Notes under the pieces: generated by a model | What the model saw: only the letters and a program-made list of their open reading frames with translations | Database searches by the model: none | What the model was told of the DNA's origin: nothing | In this document: piece after piece, positions 41,201 through 50,114 of the stretch | Layout of the letters: every line of letters starts with the position of its first letter | Position numbering within the stretch: position 1 is the first letter of the stretch | Translations under genes and position numbers: made by a program | Source: Serinus canaria | Lineage: Eukaryota > Chordata > Aves > Passeriformes > Fringillidae | Length of the DNA stretch: 64,000 bases | NCBI RefSeq assembly: GCF_022539315.1 | Contig: NC_066313.1 | Location: 28,681,059 to 28,745,058, forward strand | Reading direction: 5' to 3'

Positions 41201-42590
41201 GGTTACTGCATTGATGGTAGCATGCTCAGAACTGAGATTCTGCATAGGTTTGGGTGTTGGATTTGAGGGTTTCTGAGGGTAAAAGGAGGAAGGACGCTTG
41301 AATGTGCCTGGCTGAAACTGTACTGAATCTGAGCAGGGATGGGATAAAATGTGTTCATGTATAGTGCAGTTTTGGTTAGTTAAAATGCCTAAGAGATTTT
41401 ACTTCCTTCTTAAATACAGCCTGAAAGATTTCCAGGGGGAATACAGCCTGAAAGATTTTTCTGCTAATCTTTTTTTTGTTTGTTTCTTATTATTTGGGTT
41501 ATTTTTCAATTTAACTATTGTGATAGATGAAGATTCAGTGAGTTAATACTTAGGTGATAGACTGTGAACCTGACGAGCTGAGGTTCAGACATAAATGTTC
41601 ACTAATTCTTGCTTTAGAGACAGTAACCTGTGATAGCAAGTAGAGAGGTATGTGAGCAGATGATAATGTCTTAATCCCCATTCCTCTCAATTATATCCTC
41701 AGTTAGAGCTGTAGTCTTACCAAGAGCTCTAGGTTTAATTTTGCTGAAATATTTCTTCTGATCACGTACAAACATGTAAGGAAAGCCTCTACCTTAGAAT
41801 GAACAAGGGTGGTTTGTTAGTTCATTTTTTTAATATCCTGGGATCATAAAAATGTGTATTTTTTCTTGGCTAAAAAGTCACTGCTTGACTGTTTTTAAAC
41901 AAATCATAATCTTGACCTGCCAAAGGCAGGTCGGAGTCCTTTGAAATTCTGGTGTGGCATCAAGTTCATTAGTAGTCACTGTGGAAAGGAGGTCACTTTC
42001 TAAGTCATCAGCAGTGCTTGCAGGCTGACTTTGAAGCTTCCCAATCGAAAAGCATGGCCCGGTTGAGAAGGATGTCAGTCCCTTGCGACCTGAGTGCAGA
42101 CAGCAAGTTCTTTTCACTTTTTCCAGGTGGTGTAGGAATGATGTGCTCGCTGAGCGAACAAGGCAAGCAGTTGGCAGTCCAAGTGTCAAACATCCTGGGG
42201 ATGGATGTGTGCGGCATTGACCTGCTGATGAAGGACGACGGCTCATTCTACGTCTGCGAGGCCAATGCAAATGTAGGTTTCATTGCCTTTGACAAGGCTT
42301 GTAATTTAGATGTAGCTGGTATCATAGCGGACTATGCCGCTTCTCTGCTGGCCCCCGGCCGCTTGACGCGGCGCATGTCCTTGCTCTCCGTGGTGTCCAC
42401 GGCCAGCGAGACTAGCGAGCCAGAGCTGGGCCCTCCAGCTGGGGCCGCTGTCGACAACATGAGTGCTAGCTCCAGCTCTGTCGACAGCGACCCTGAGACC
42501 ACGGAGAGAGAGTTGCTCACCAAGCTCCCGGGGGCTCTCTTCAACATGAACCAGCTACTAGCCAATGAGATCAAGCTCCTTGTGGAGTGA
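11035..42590 (+). CDS. RIMKLB: RIMKLB, beta-citryl-glutamate / NAAG synthase B (spliced, five coding exons)
   Basis: The coding sequence is the join of 11035-11209, 35314-35544, 37473-37559, 40464-40667 and 42127-42590. This totals 1161 nt, or 386 residues plus TGA, the same length as I recall for human RIMKLB and nearly identical over most of its length. The known family role is ATP-dependent ligation of glutamate to citrate (beta-citryl-glutamate) or to N-acetylaspartate (NAAG) in the cytosol, mainly in brain and testis in mammals. An N-terminal pre-ATP-grasp region (about 1-114) starts [16 protein letters not shown]. The ATP-grasp domain (about 115-300) has the nucleotide-binding [10 protein letters not shown] segment (Lys158) and the Mg-binding Asp264 in GIDLL and Glu277/Asn279 in CEANAN. 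The tail (about 305-386) is Ser-rich with a PKA-like RRMS (314-317). No frameshift or stop interrupts it. The start ATG has A at -3; no in-frame upstream ATG lies within the exon. Confidence 0.97.
11935..11962. repeat. Perfect 11-bp inverted repeat, 6-base loop
   Basis: Left arm CTTACTATCTA (11935-11945), loop TTACTG, right arm TAGATAGTAAG (11952-11962). It can form a hairpin in DNA or in the intronic RNA. No known family is recognised. Confidence 0.8.
17149..17180. repeat. Perfect 13-bp inverted repeat, 6-base loop
   Basis: Left arm ACTTTATTATTGT (17149-17161), loop ATTTTA, right arm ACAATAATAAAGT (17168-17180). It is a compact AT-rich hairpin in intron 2. No target-site duplication or transposon body is visible around it. 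Confidence 0.85.
19908..20325 (-). mobile_element. CR1 LINE 3' fragment, minus strand
   Basis: Begins with the reverse complement of the CR1 3' end (catagaatggtttgagttgg, then aagggaccttaaagatcat). It continues through recognisable CR1 blocks: cctgctatggacaggaatacc, tgtccaacctgcccttaaac, cctcctaacatctaaa, ctctttcagtttaaagcc and ttctccaggctgaatattc. The blocks stay in canonical order for about 420 bp. Its 3' end is at the lower coordinate and it is truncated at its 5' end near 20325. It lies antisense to RIMKLB in intron 2. Confidence 0.93.
23762..23783. repeat. Perfect 22-bp palindrome
   Basis: AAAAAGTAATA followed directly by TATTACTTTTT, with no spacer. It adjoins an AT-rich ATATTCATATATATA stretch. 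It is a possible cruciform-forming site. Confidence 0.85.
24905..25115 (-). mobile_element. Old, diverged CR1 fragment, minus strand
   Basis: Blocks typical of reverse-oriented CR1 are present in order but eroded: tttgaaagggacctttaaa with gccgtctggaccaacctt near 24930-24967, gatcaggttgcttggg near 25015, tttgaatatctccaaggatg near 25047, and a degenerate ctgttacaaagttagaccaccctcat near 25088. The divergence is clearly greater than in the copy at 19908-20325. Both ends are approximate. Confidence 0.75.
32325..32698 (+). mobile_element. CR1 LINE 3' fragment, plus strand
   Basis: Starts in the ttcagcctggagaagaggaggctgaggg block (32336) and runs through ctgaagctgagtcaggggagg, tttgaatattagaag, ttttttcacacagagggt and tggcactggaactcccagg to a CR1 3' terminus (ggagttggacatgatgagcctt, then gggtctctttcaattcagc). 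The translated tail reads [25 protein letters not shown], a decayed CR1 ORF2 C-terminus. It ends in an A-rich stretch at 32698-32714. It lies in the same orientation as RIMKLB. Confidence 0.92.
33784..33798. repeat. Short (GT)n microsatellite
   Basis: About seven uninterrupted GT dinucleotides in intron 2. Confidence 0.8.
35118..35145. repeat. Perfect 12-bp inverted repeat, 4-base loop, upstream of coding exon 2
   Basis: Left arm TTTAAGAGTGAC (35118-35129), loop ATGA, right arm GTCACTCTTAAA (35134-35145). It lies 168 bases before the acceptor of the exon at 35314. In the pre-mRNA it would form a tight stem-loop. Confidence 0.85.
35314..35544 (+). CDS. RIMKLB: RIMKLB coding exon 2 (residues 59-135)
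   Basis: Flanked by the acceptor CTTCTTTAG|GT and the donor TATG|GTAAGG. The 231-nt exon completes Gly59 and encodes [20 protein letters not shown] through PLPDTFSY, including the [13 protein letters not shown] segment that leads into the ATP-grasp domain. Its phase is 1-1 and its length is a multiple of three, so skipping it keeps the frame but removes 77 residues. Confidence 0.98.
35545..37472 (+). other. RIMKLB: RIMKLB intron 3 (1.9 kb)
   Basis: Phase 1, GTAAGG...TTGCCAG. No repeat family, RNA gene or extra exon is recognised. Confidence 0.85.
37473..37559 (+). CDS. RIMKLB: RIMKLB coding exon 3 (residues 136-164)
   Basis: An 87-nt exon between the acceptor TTTTTGCCAG|GT and the donor CGAG|GTGGGT. 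It encodes [19 protein letters not shown] then [10 protein letters not shown], including the predicted nucleotide-contacting Lys158 and most of the glycine-rich ATP-grasp loop. Its phase is 1-1; skipping it would delete 29 residues in frame and should abolish ATP binding. Confidence 0.98.
37560..40463 (+). other. RIMKLB: RIMKLB intron 4 (2.9 kb)
   Basis: Phase 1, GTGGGT...CATACAG. It contains a T-rich stretch near 40200-40242. No mobile element or exon is recognised. Confidence 0.85.
40464..40667 (+). CDS. RIMKLB: RIMKLB coding exon 4 (residues 165-232)
   Basis: A 204-nt exon between the acceptor CCCCATACAG|GT and the donor CTTG|GTAGGA. It encodes [20 protein letters not shown] onward, through [29 protein letters not shown] and MQSNCSL. 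This is the central ATP-grasp core, where FQKYVKES resembles the usual hinge contacting the adenine base and RVVG...LRC lies near the phosphates. Phase 1-1. Confidence 0.98.
40668..42126 (+). other. RIMKLB: RIMKLB intron 5 (1.46 kb)
   Basis: Phase 1, GTAGGA...CTTTTTCCAG. It contains a 27-bp tandem duplication at 41413-41458. The open frame that precedes the last exon, from about 42018, is intronic read-through and not an alternative start that I can support. Confidence 0.85.
41413..41458 (+). repeat. 27-bp tandem duplication in intron 5
   Basis: AATACAGCCTGAAAGATTT occurs at 41413-41431 and again, identically, at 41440-41458, separated by CCAGGGGG. The two copies are identical over 19 bp, which suggests a recent slippage or duplication event. 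Confidence 0.85.
42127..42590 (+). CDS. RIMKLB: RIMKLB coding exon 5 (residues 233-386, stop TGA)
   Basis: Opens after the acceptor CTTTTTCCAG. It completes Gly233 and encodes [20 protein letters not shown], the metal-binding strands [10 protein letters not shown] (Asp264) and [11 protein letters not shown] (Glu277, Asn279), then [15 protein letters not shown]. The C-terminal tail is Ser-rich with a RRMS motif and ends NEIKLLVE. From about 42350 the exon is GC-richer than the flanking introns. The TGA is at 42588-42590. Confidence 0.98.
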
Positions 42591-42597
42591 TGCCACG

Positions 42598-42605
42598 TGT
42601 AAATA
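42598..42605 (+). promoter_or_regulatory. RIMKLB: Pumilio response element UGUAAAUA
   Basis: TGTAAATA, an exact match to the PUM1/PUM2 consensus UGUANAUA, starts 8 bases after the stop codon. The motif is short and could be chance; its position in the proximal 3' UTR makes it plausible. Confidence 0.4.
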
Positions 42606-43813
42606 GGTGACCAACAGAACTCTCTCTTGTAAATTTTTTTTTTTAAACCAACTTGCAATGCTGTTTATCAGAGACGCTCAGAGGAATGAGGAAAGGGGGG
42701 TGGGTGTGTCAGTCGAGAAAGCAAAAGTAAAAGGCACACGTGCTGTGATTGCTGTCCCTGCTCATTTGCAGAACATTAAATTGTCTTCATTCTTCATCAG
42801 TTTTACAGTGGAGATGCTCAGTTATAGCCAAGCAGCAATTCTGTTTGGATGCTGCTTTGGTCCCCAGATATATTGCAGTTCATGTGTCTTCACAGGCAAG
42901 CATTGAAGCGTGATTCACACTTGAAGATTTTCAGAAAGTTGTCTGGCAGCTCTCTAGAAACTTCTGTGAATTACTGCACCAGTTAAGTCTCTTCTACCTC
43001 TGTAAGGCTTGATCCTGTAAATTGCTGAGTGCCTCAAATTCTTTATGTGAGTTGAAGGTGTTAAATACCAAGTATTTCAAAATTCCTGGACACCTACTGT
43101 TCCTACTCTTGCAGATGGGAGCTGTAAGTTCAGGATCCTTTTAAAGTCATCGCTTTCTGACCTTGCAGGATACAGCCTTCCAAATGATGAGGCTGGGAGA
43201 AGTGTCAGTTGACTTAATGTGAACTTTCTGTAAAAATCTGTAAATTGTACCATCTTGGTATTAAGTGGCAGCTTTGTGTCTAAATTCCTTTATAAAGGTT
43301 TTAAAGGAGGATACTTCTGTTTTTCTCATTTCAAATCCTGATTTTTGGAAGGTATATAGGGGAATTGGCCATATTCTATTTGTGGGCAGAAGAGGCACGT
43401 TTTTAACTATTTTTTGCATGGTTGGAGGAGATAAACAGCACTGTAATGTTTGGTATGCAAAATGATGTTTAATCTAAAAATGTGAAAAAGAATTACACTA
43501 GTTTAAAGCAAACGTGCATTGACTTGTATTTGTTAGTGTTTTAGTCTTTCTGAGAGAGATCTGCAATGTTAATGTTCCTTTTTCTTTAATACATGCTAGT
43601 CCAACACTCCCTTCTCTATGCCTGCATCTTTAACAGTGGCCAAAGTGAAAACACCGCAGACTGTTTGTTAAGAAAACACTGAGTTATAGCCTGTACATTG
43701 GTGGGGGGTTGTTTGTTTGTTTTTGTTTGCTTTTTTTTGGAGGGAGGAATGTGGTAAGGTGTGAAGAAGGGAAGAGCTGGTTAAAAGTGATTAGTCATCC
43801 AGAAGAACTTTAG

Positions 43814-43819
43814 AATAAA
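43814..43819 (+). terminator. RIMKLB: Alternative poly(A) signal AATAAA
   Basis: Canonical hexamer in the 3' UTR, about 1.2 kb after the stop. A genomic A-tract lies 150 bases downstream and could mislead oligo-dT-primed data. Confidence 0.35.
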
Positions 43820-43961
43820 GCTGCAGTTCATACAGTACTTACCAGGCTTACTTTTTCCCCACTGAACATAAAAACCTGATGTTGGCATAAATCCAAAGAG
43901 TATAACTGGGGAGAAATATTCAGTTCTTAGCTTTGGAAAACGTGGCAGATTTGAAAAAGGC

Positions 43962-44049
43962 AAAAAAAAAAAAAAAAAAAAAGAAGGAAAAAAAAAAAAA
44001 AAAAAAAAAAGAGAGCTCAGCCAGAGTTTAAAAAAAAAGAAAAAAAAAT
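43962..44049 (+). repeat. Long A-rich tracts in the 3' UTR
   Basis: A21 at 43962-43982, A23 at 43988-44010, then a third A-rich run from 44030 to 44049, separated by short G-containing spacers. They may derive from an old retrotransposed poly(A) tail, but no element body is recognised upstream. Confidence 0.85.
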
Positions 44050-44384
44050 AACCTATGTCCACAAACAATTAAGGGATTGATCCTAGGCCCTTACATGTGT
44101 GTGGTGTGAGTGCACACACTCGTGTGTGTTTGTGTGTGCACAATTGTTTTGCTTTGTTTTTTTGAGGGTGTTGGCTGTTTAGCTCCTAATTTTTTTCCAG
44201 ACTTCCTGATTTTCCTTAATCCTTCTGGCTGTGCATTTTGTCATTAGCCTTGAGCTGGTTTGGAAAACAGATAACCAAAACAGATACTGAGTCCATTTTT
44301 CAGTCCCTGTCTTCCTCCTCCTTTTCCTCCTCCTTCTCCCTTTTCACTCCCCTCTTATTCTTGGGGTTCCTAAAGCCCCGGAAC

Positions 44385-44411
44385 TATATATATATATAAA
44401 TATATATATAA
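44385..44411. repeat. (TA)n microsatellite
   Basis: Alternating TA with one AAA interruption, in the RIMKLB 3' UTR. It can fold on itself. Confidence 0.85.
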
Positions 44412-44678
44412 AGATAAGCCTCTTTTTTAAAAACAAAAAGTAAAACGTTTACAATTGAAAAATCATCTTGTGAAAATAGGTTTGTTTGGAGGGGGGTTGT
44501 GTGTGTGCAATGCTGCTGTTTTCTGGATACTTTGATGGAGCATGTCCCATGTACCCTCTGAGGTTCTGCACTGCCCACCTCTGTGGCCCTTCCTCACCTC
44601 TCTGCTGCTCTGCTGTTTTACCTTCACTTGGACCTTAAACACAACTCACGGACACTATGCAGAGAGTCTTCAAGAGGC

Positions 44679-44684
44679 AATAAA
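44679..44684 (+). terminator. RIMKLB: Poly(A) signal AATAAA
   Basis: Canonical hexamer in GAGGCAATAAACAG, 86 bases before the next one. Confidence 0.4.
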
Positions 44685-44764
44685 CAGAACAGTATTAACC
44701 TACTTTATGGAGGTTTGATCATGCTTCTTTGTACAGTTTGGTTTTTTTATTTTAAAAGGAATGT

Positions 44765-44770
44765 AATAAA
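44765..44770 (+). terminator. RIMKLB: Distal poly(A) signal AATAAA, likely RIMKLB transcript end
   Basis: Canonical hexamer in ATGTAATAAAATGGC, followed by a 16-base T run (44776-44791), a U-rich downstream element. Cleavage would fall at about 44785-44795. Confidence 0.5.
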
Positions 44771-47700
44771 ATGGCTTTTTTTTTTTTTTTTGTAGAATTA
44801 AATATTATTATTAAAATCAAGTGAAAGGTTGACTGTTGGTGTTAAGCAGGAGGGTGGACCAGCTGGTCCAGCAAAAAAAAGATCTTCAGCAGTAAAGGTA
44901 TTTTCAGATCCTTCTAACTGAGCCTTCAAGTGCACAGGTTATACCTGAAGAATATAAAGGTCTTCAATTTCTGTGAAGAGTTACAGAATGGCAGAACATG
45001 AAAGTAACCTAATTCTCTAGTCACTGAGCAGTAAACTGTCTCTTCCAAGAGCTCTACTTCCCTTGCTTGTTTATCCAAGGGGAATTTTGGGTGGAGGGTG
45101 GCTCTCTTTTTGTTGTTGTTTTTTTCTTTTTTTGTCTCTTCCTTTTTACTGGTAGGTGCCTGCATTCCTTGACAGGCTGATAGGATCAATCCTTCCCTTT
45201 CTAGCTGTGACATACATTGAGCACATGTGGAATAACAGCAGGGAGTAAACAGGTGCTAGTTGGTATACAAAGGCCTCTGTGTTTCTATCACAGGAAACAT
45301 CTTTTAGATGAAAGTTAACTAAATATTCTGGCTTGGTTTTTTGAGTCCCCATAGTATCTTGTAGCTCACAGGAACCTTACATTTCCAGCACCCTTTCAGA
45401 ATGTCTAGGTTACACCTCACAGTTGTAAAATTTGTGAAGTAAACTAAAGGGTTTTTTAAAAAAGACCAAGTAGGTTGAGAGATTTGCAGTTTGACTCCCT
45501 TCTGATAAGTTGCTCCTCTGGTTGGTGCTTCCATTACTAGTTGGAGATAAGTCTATGCATAGTGGTCACAGAGGGAGACAGGATTTGAAACATCCTGTGC
45601 ATGTGTTTGGATATCGGGTATTGATGCTGCATGAAAACCTTGCTTGAGGGTTCATTTGTACAAATGGGCACACTTGTCTCATGTATTTACTCCCTACTTA
45701 ACCCATTGCTCCTGAAACAGTGAAATGCAAAGAATGGCCTGGGGATGAAAGGGGGGTGTTGTGTTTTTACTCAAAGGGAAAAACACCAACAAACTAGTCC
45801 GTGGAAACCAGGATAGTGTTTCCCATTGAAGGTGAACTCCACAGATGTCAGCTTTATACACTTTATTTTCTTCAGTTCCGTGTGCTGAAAAATCACATGC
45901 TAAATTTCCATACAGTTGCACTAACACTACCTCCATATGTGGGTTTGGAAGCATGTGCTGAAAAAATGATCAACATAGTGGTGGATTACAGTGGTGCCAA
46001 TACAGCTGATGGCGATACAAGAGCCACTTAGAAACTCGTTTGCAAGAATAAGTTTCTTAAACTACATCTGATGAAATTTTGTTCTCTGTAACACTGGAGA
46101 TTTTATTCTGTTCAGCTTACTGTGTTTGTAATTGATGTCTTGCTGTCAATGTATGGATTGTATCTTAATCTTTGTATTTAATGCTTTAATGTGTTTTATA
46201 AAATCTTTTCTTGTAATGTTACAACACCTTATCTGTAAAACAGTGTCAATGCTTGATGTTTACACTGACTGTTACATTTTTTGTTCTGAGCTTGACGGTC
46301 AGTCTAGAAGCCTTTTCTCCCACTTCGTGTGCTATCTTTGCTGTGTGATATTTACTCAGGAAATAACTTCTGGAACATCTGGGTATGTCAGACGCAAAGG
46401 AGATACTTCTTCAGATGTTATACCGGACTACAAAATCCAACAAATGAAACCAGTGACGCTTGCTAAATTCCCTCATTGCAAAAATCTGTCTGTTAAATAC
46501 ATAAGGGACCATAAGGGCTTAGAGAGACTTTGAAAACAGATTGTACAGTATCTTTCTCATGGCTCACTCTTTTTGAGAAGGTTTATGGGCTTTATGGCTG
46601 GTGTGAGACACACGACCCACTCCTGTTCTCTCTATGGAATAGTAGGTGCTCGGACAGGTAACTTCTGTTGCTACTGTCTTTTTTAATTTTTAATTTTTTC
46701 ACTGTTTTAGGAATTGTTTTAAACTGAACACTGCAGTATTTATAACCAGGTGTTTGCTGCCTTTTCCTTTGTTTTATTTCTTAAAACCTTTGAGGGTGAC
46801 TTTTGGAGCATTCTGATGGTGGATCTGCTGTTGGAAGTCTCCAAGCCTCCCATGTTTCTAATTGGAGTTGGAAACTTTTTGTTTTGTTTATTTGTTTAAA
46901 ACAATGATATAAATTAACTGTGCGGATTTTGGGTGGGATTTGCTGTTGTGCTGCTTTGGGTGACTTATTCTCCCTTTTTTTACATGTGTTCTAACAGTTC
47001 ACACTTTGTTACTGTTCTTTGCAAAACTTTTCAGGAGCCAAAAAAGTCAAACAATCCAGAGAAAACCCCTTCTCCCCTTTCCGATGGCAAGAGTGAGAAC
47101 TTATGAAAAATCCTTGCGAATGTTCCTTCCTAAACTTTTCCCCCCAGTAATGCAAGCGGGTAAAATGGTAAATGCAGCAGTTTGGTGACATCCAAAACCG
47201 ACCTGTTGTCAGGTAAATTGACACTTTTCTGCTCTTACTCTAACCTTCATAAGTTTGCTAACTTGTCTGCCTTCCTTTCTTTCCATCAGTTCATTTTGGT
47301 GATACTTGTTGAATGATTTCTTTAACTGGATTTAGAGAAAACCCTGCTTTACTTCCTTATTTCCCTCCTTATGATTGTTGTCTTGTAAGAAAACTGTCAT
47401 TGTGCTTTGCTGAGGTGAGACAAAAGTGAGTCCCCCGTGCAACTGTATGAGGGATAGTTTTGTAAGACATTAATTCCCCTTCCTCTTTATCAGTTTTAGA
47501 TTGTCTTCAAGTGTACTGTTTTAGCTGAGATTTTTGATAGATATGTTGCTTTCCATTTGCTAAATGAACATAAAATATATCTGCAGAAGTTAAGTAGTTG
47601 ATAGGAATGAAAAACTAGTACTAAGAATGTTAATTCTATTAAAATTCAATAGAGCAGGATCCTGTAAAGAGGACAGATGGACGAATATGTGTGCTGCAGA

Positions 47701-48944
47701 AAAAGACTGTTGAGCTGATGATTTCTGTTTGTGGAGGATGGGGTGACACATTTTATCTTGCCCTTACTGCTGTATCAAAGCACTTGTACATTTTATACTT
47801 CTCTGGTAACTCTCTCCCTTAATCTCAAACAATGTAAAAGTACTGGGTACTTAATATTTTTTTACTTAATTAAAGGGGGAGAATCTTGTATTTTACACAG
47901 AGGTAGAATATCAGACAATTGGAATACCCTTCCAAGTTGACGAATATTAGCCTACAAACAGGCTTCCAAGTTTCCTGATGCAGTATTATATTTCCCATGA
48001 CATCTGTAAAGAATTAGCACTTGTTTCAGATTATTTTTCTGTGTACAATAATAACTGCTCTATACCAGCGTAAAATGGTTAATTTTTCATAGTCTCAGTT
48101 TTTATTTTCCTGAAAGAAAGCAAACTTACCAGCAATGTAACAAATTGTAGCTTCAAATTAAGGTGGGAGGGAATAATTTTAGAGCCAAATTTTGCTCTCA
48201 ATTACACTGAGATAAACCTGGAATCACTCTGTGAAAGTCAGTGGAGTGATATCAGATTTCACTGGTATAATTGAGTGTATAATTTGTGTCTTTTAATTTT
48301 ACTTGCAAGGTAATTTTACAAACCTGTTATACTTATGTTTCCAATGCTTTTTCCTTTCAGACACACCCACTTCTTGCGTCTCAGCATTGGGCAGGCCTAT
48401 TCCTTTATTTGTGTATATTTTTGTGCATCAGCTGCTATAGGACACGGGTGTAACACTTTCAGGCATGTGGTTGGGTGTCTTTTGGGGTTTGTAATAATGT
48501 CTAAAAATAAAAATTTCTTTTCCTCAGATTTATTCATTAATTCTTGTTGGATCACAGTTTTGCATCTCTAACCTGATTTTAGATACATACTATGTGAAGA
48601 TTTTCTTGAAAGAAATACAGTACTAGTTCTTTGCAGAGTCTGCAATTCATCTTTGGTGGGGAGAGTTTACCAAAATTTACTGCATTCTCTAATGTTTAAA
48701 GTTTTATTATTTAATATTGCTTGAAAGGTAGTTTTACAGATCTTGCTACTTCCTCTTGATGGAATGGCTTTCAAAGCCTTGTGTTGATCTTGGTTGTGCC
48801 CAGTGCTTTGCCTAGTGTATGAGGAAATGTAGAACTTGAATAGGCCATGACTTCTTAGACAAGGGATGATGATTATGTGCATGCTGAACCAGAACTTCTT
48901 CTATATGCCCTTCTGCTGCAACAGAATAATAAAACTGGTAGGTG

Positions 48945-48960
48945 GCAGCAGCAGCAGCAG
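48945..48960. repeat. Short (CAG)n trinucleotide repeat
   Basis: Five consecutive GCA/CAG units, within non-coding sequence. Confidence 0.8.
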
Positions 48961-50078
48961 AAGACACTCATGACTGTGACCTGAGAAACCTCCAGTACTG
49001 GGAGAAATGGATTTCAAAGTACTAACTGGAGTAAGGGGAGTGGAGAAGAGAGGCAGAGTCCCTGAACTGTCCCTTTGAATGGTGAGTCTGATTTACCTCT
49101 GAGTAAAATTCTGACCATCAAAAGACTGCTTGTAATACAAGAGGCACATTGATCTTTCTCAGTTGGTGTTTGGTTACCTGATGCCCTAATTCTCATCTTT
49201 GATTGAACATTCCAGTTTCCCCTCTGCCTTTATAAGGCACAGTACTTGTCTTAAAAAATTAAACTTCACCAAAATCACCACATATATAGAGTAATGGAAA
49301 ATAAGGCTGAAAGGAATATTTCTCTAGTCATTCTCTGCTCCACAGAAGACTGTTCATATTTGTGCCATTGAAATGTTTATTGTAACCTAGTTTAAAAACC
49401 AAGGAATAAATGAGAAAGATTCTGCAAAATATGGAATTTTATGAAGGTAAAAAACATCCTTACCATCAGCCAATGATCAGACTCATAGGCTGAGAGTTGC
49501 TACTTAAGAGCAATGTGTGTATATATGTATGCCTTAGAAATGCCATGATAATAAAGAACAGTGGTATTTTTTGAGATTTCCTAAATCTCAAGGTAGCAAA
49601 AAAAGGTTCAAATCACCAACAGTTAAAATTCTTTTTGGAAGTGGTAATTGCAAATTATATAATGTTTCTGAATTTGTGGTTAAGAGTTGATAGTTTCAGC
49701 CATCTCTTCAGTTCTCAATGGCTCTGAAACTTCTTTGATTGCACATTCCTATCAGAAAAAACATTTTGAACATGTGGTCCAATCAATAGTTTTCCCAAGT
49801 TACATACATGTATTACTGCATACATTGTAAACTTATAAGAAGTTAAAAAAAGGATGAGGTAAAGATTAAATGAAGACTATTTTTTGAAACATTTACTTAA
49901 CTGTATTCATTAATGGTGAAAAAAACATTTTCACCCTGCAGCCTTACAGATTGTCTTGCAAAGCTTCCTGGGGAGTGTGGGCTCCTCTTTGGAGACCACT
50001 GATGTAGACACCATAAATACTTATTGTTGCAGATGTCATCAGGATGTTCCACTGTTACAAAATCTCCATGCTAAGTAG

Positions 50079-50114
50079 TTCTACTAGAGATTAAAGACTG
50101 ACTCTCTAGTAGAA
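50079..50114. repeat. Perfect 12-bp inverted repeat, 12-base loop
   Basis: Left arm TTCTACTAGAGA (50079-50090), right arm TCTCTAGTAGAA (50103-50114), loop TTAAAGACTGAC. It is the longest-loop hairpin of the set. No element family is recognised. Confidence 0.85.

Larger units (their letters stand above)
42591..44790 (+). other. RIMKLB: RIMKLB 3' UTR (about 2.2 kb, end inferred)
   Basis: Non-coding sequence after the stop codon, with a Pumilio-type element at 42598-42605, long A-tracts at 43962-44049, GT-rich sequence at 44097-44141 and a TA repeat at 44385-44411. AATAAA hexamers occur at 43814, 44679 and 44765. The last is taken as the main cleavage signal by position. An extended UTR beyond 44.8 kb (for example to the AATAAA at 48506) cannot be excluded from sequence alone. 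Confidence 0.6.

Noticed and set aside
42018..42126. In-frame extension upstream of the last RIMKLB exon
   Set aside because: It is intronic read-through. A strong acceptor at 42126 and exact family continuity (CSLG|GVGMM) place the exon start at 42127.
43781..44068. Minus-strand frame with long Phe runs
   Set aside because: A direct translation of the poly-A tracts; low complexity.
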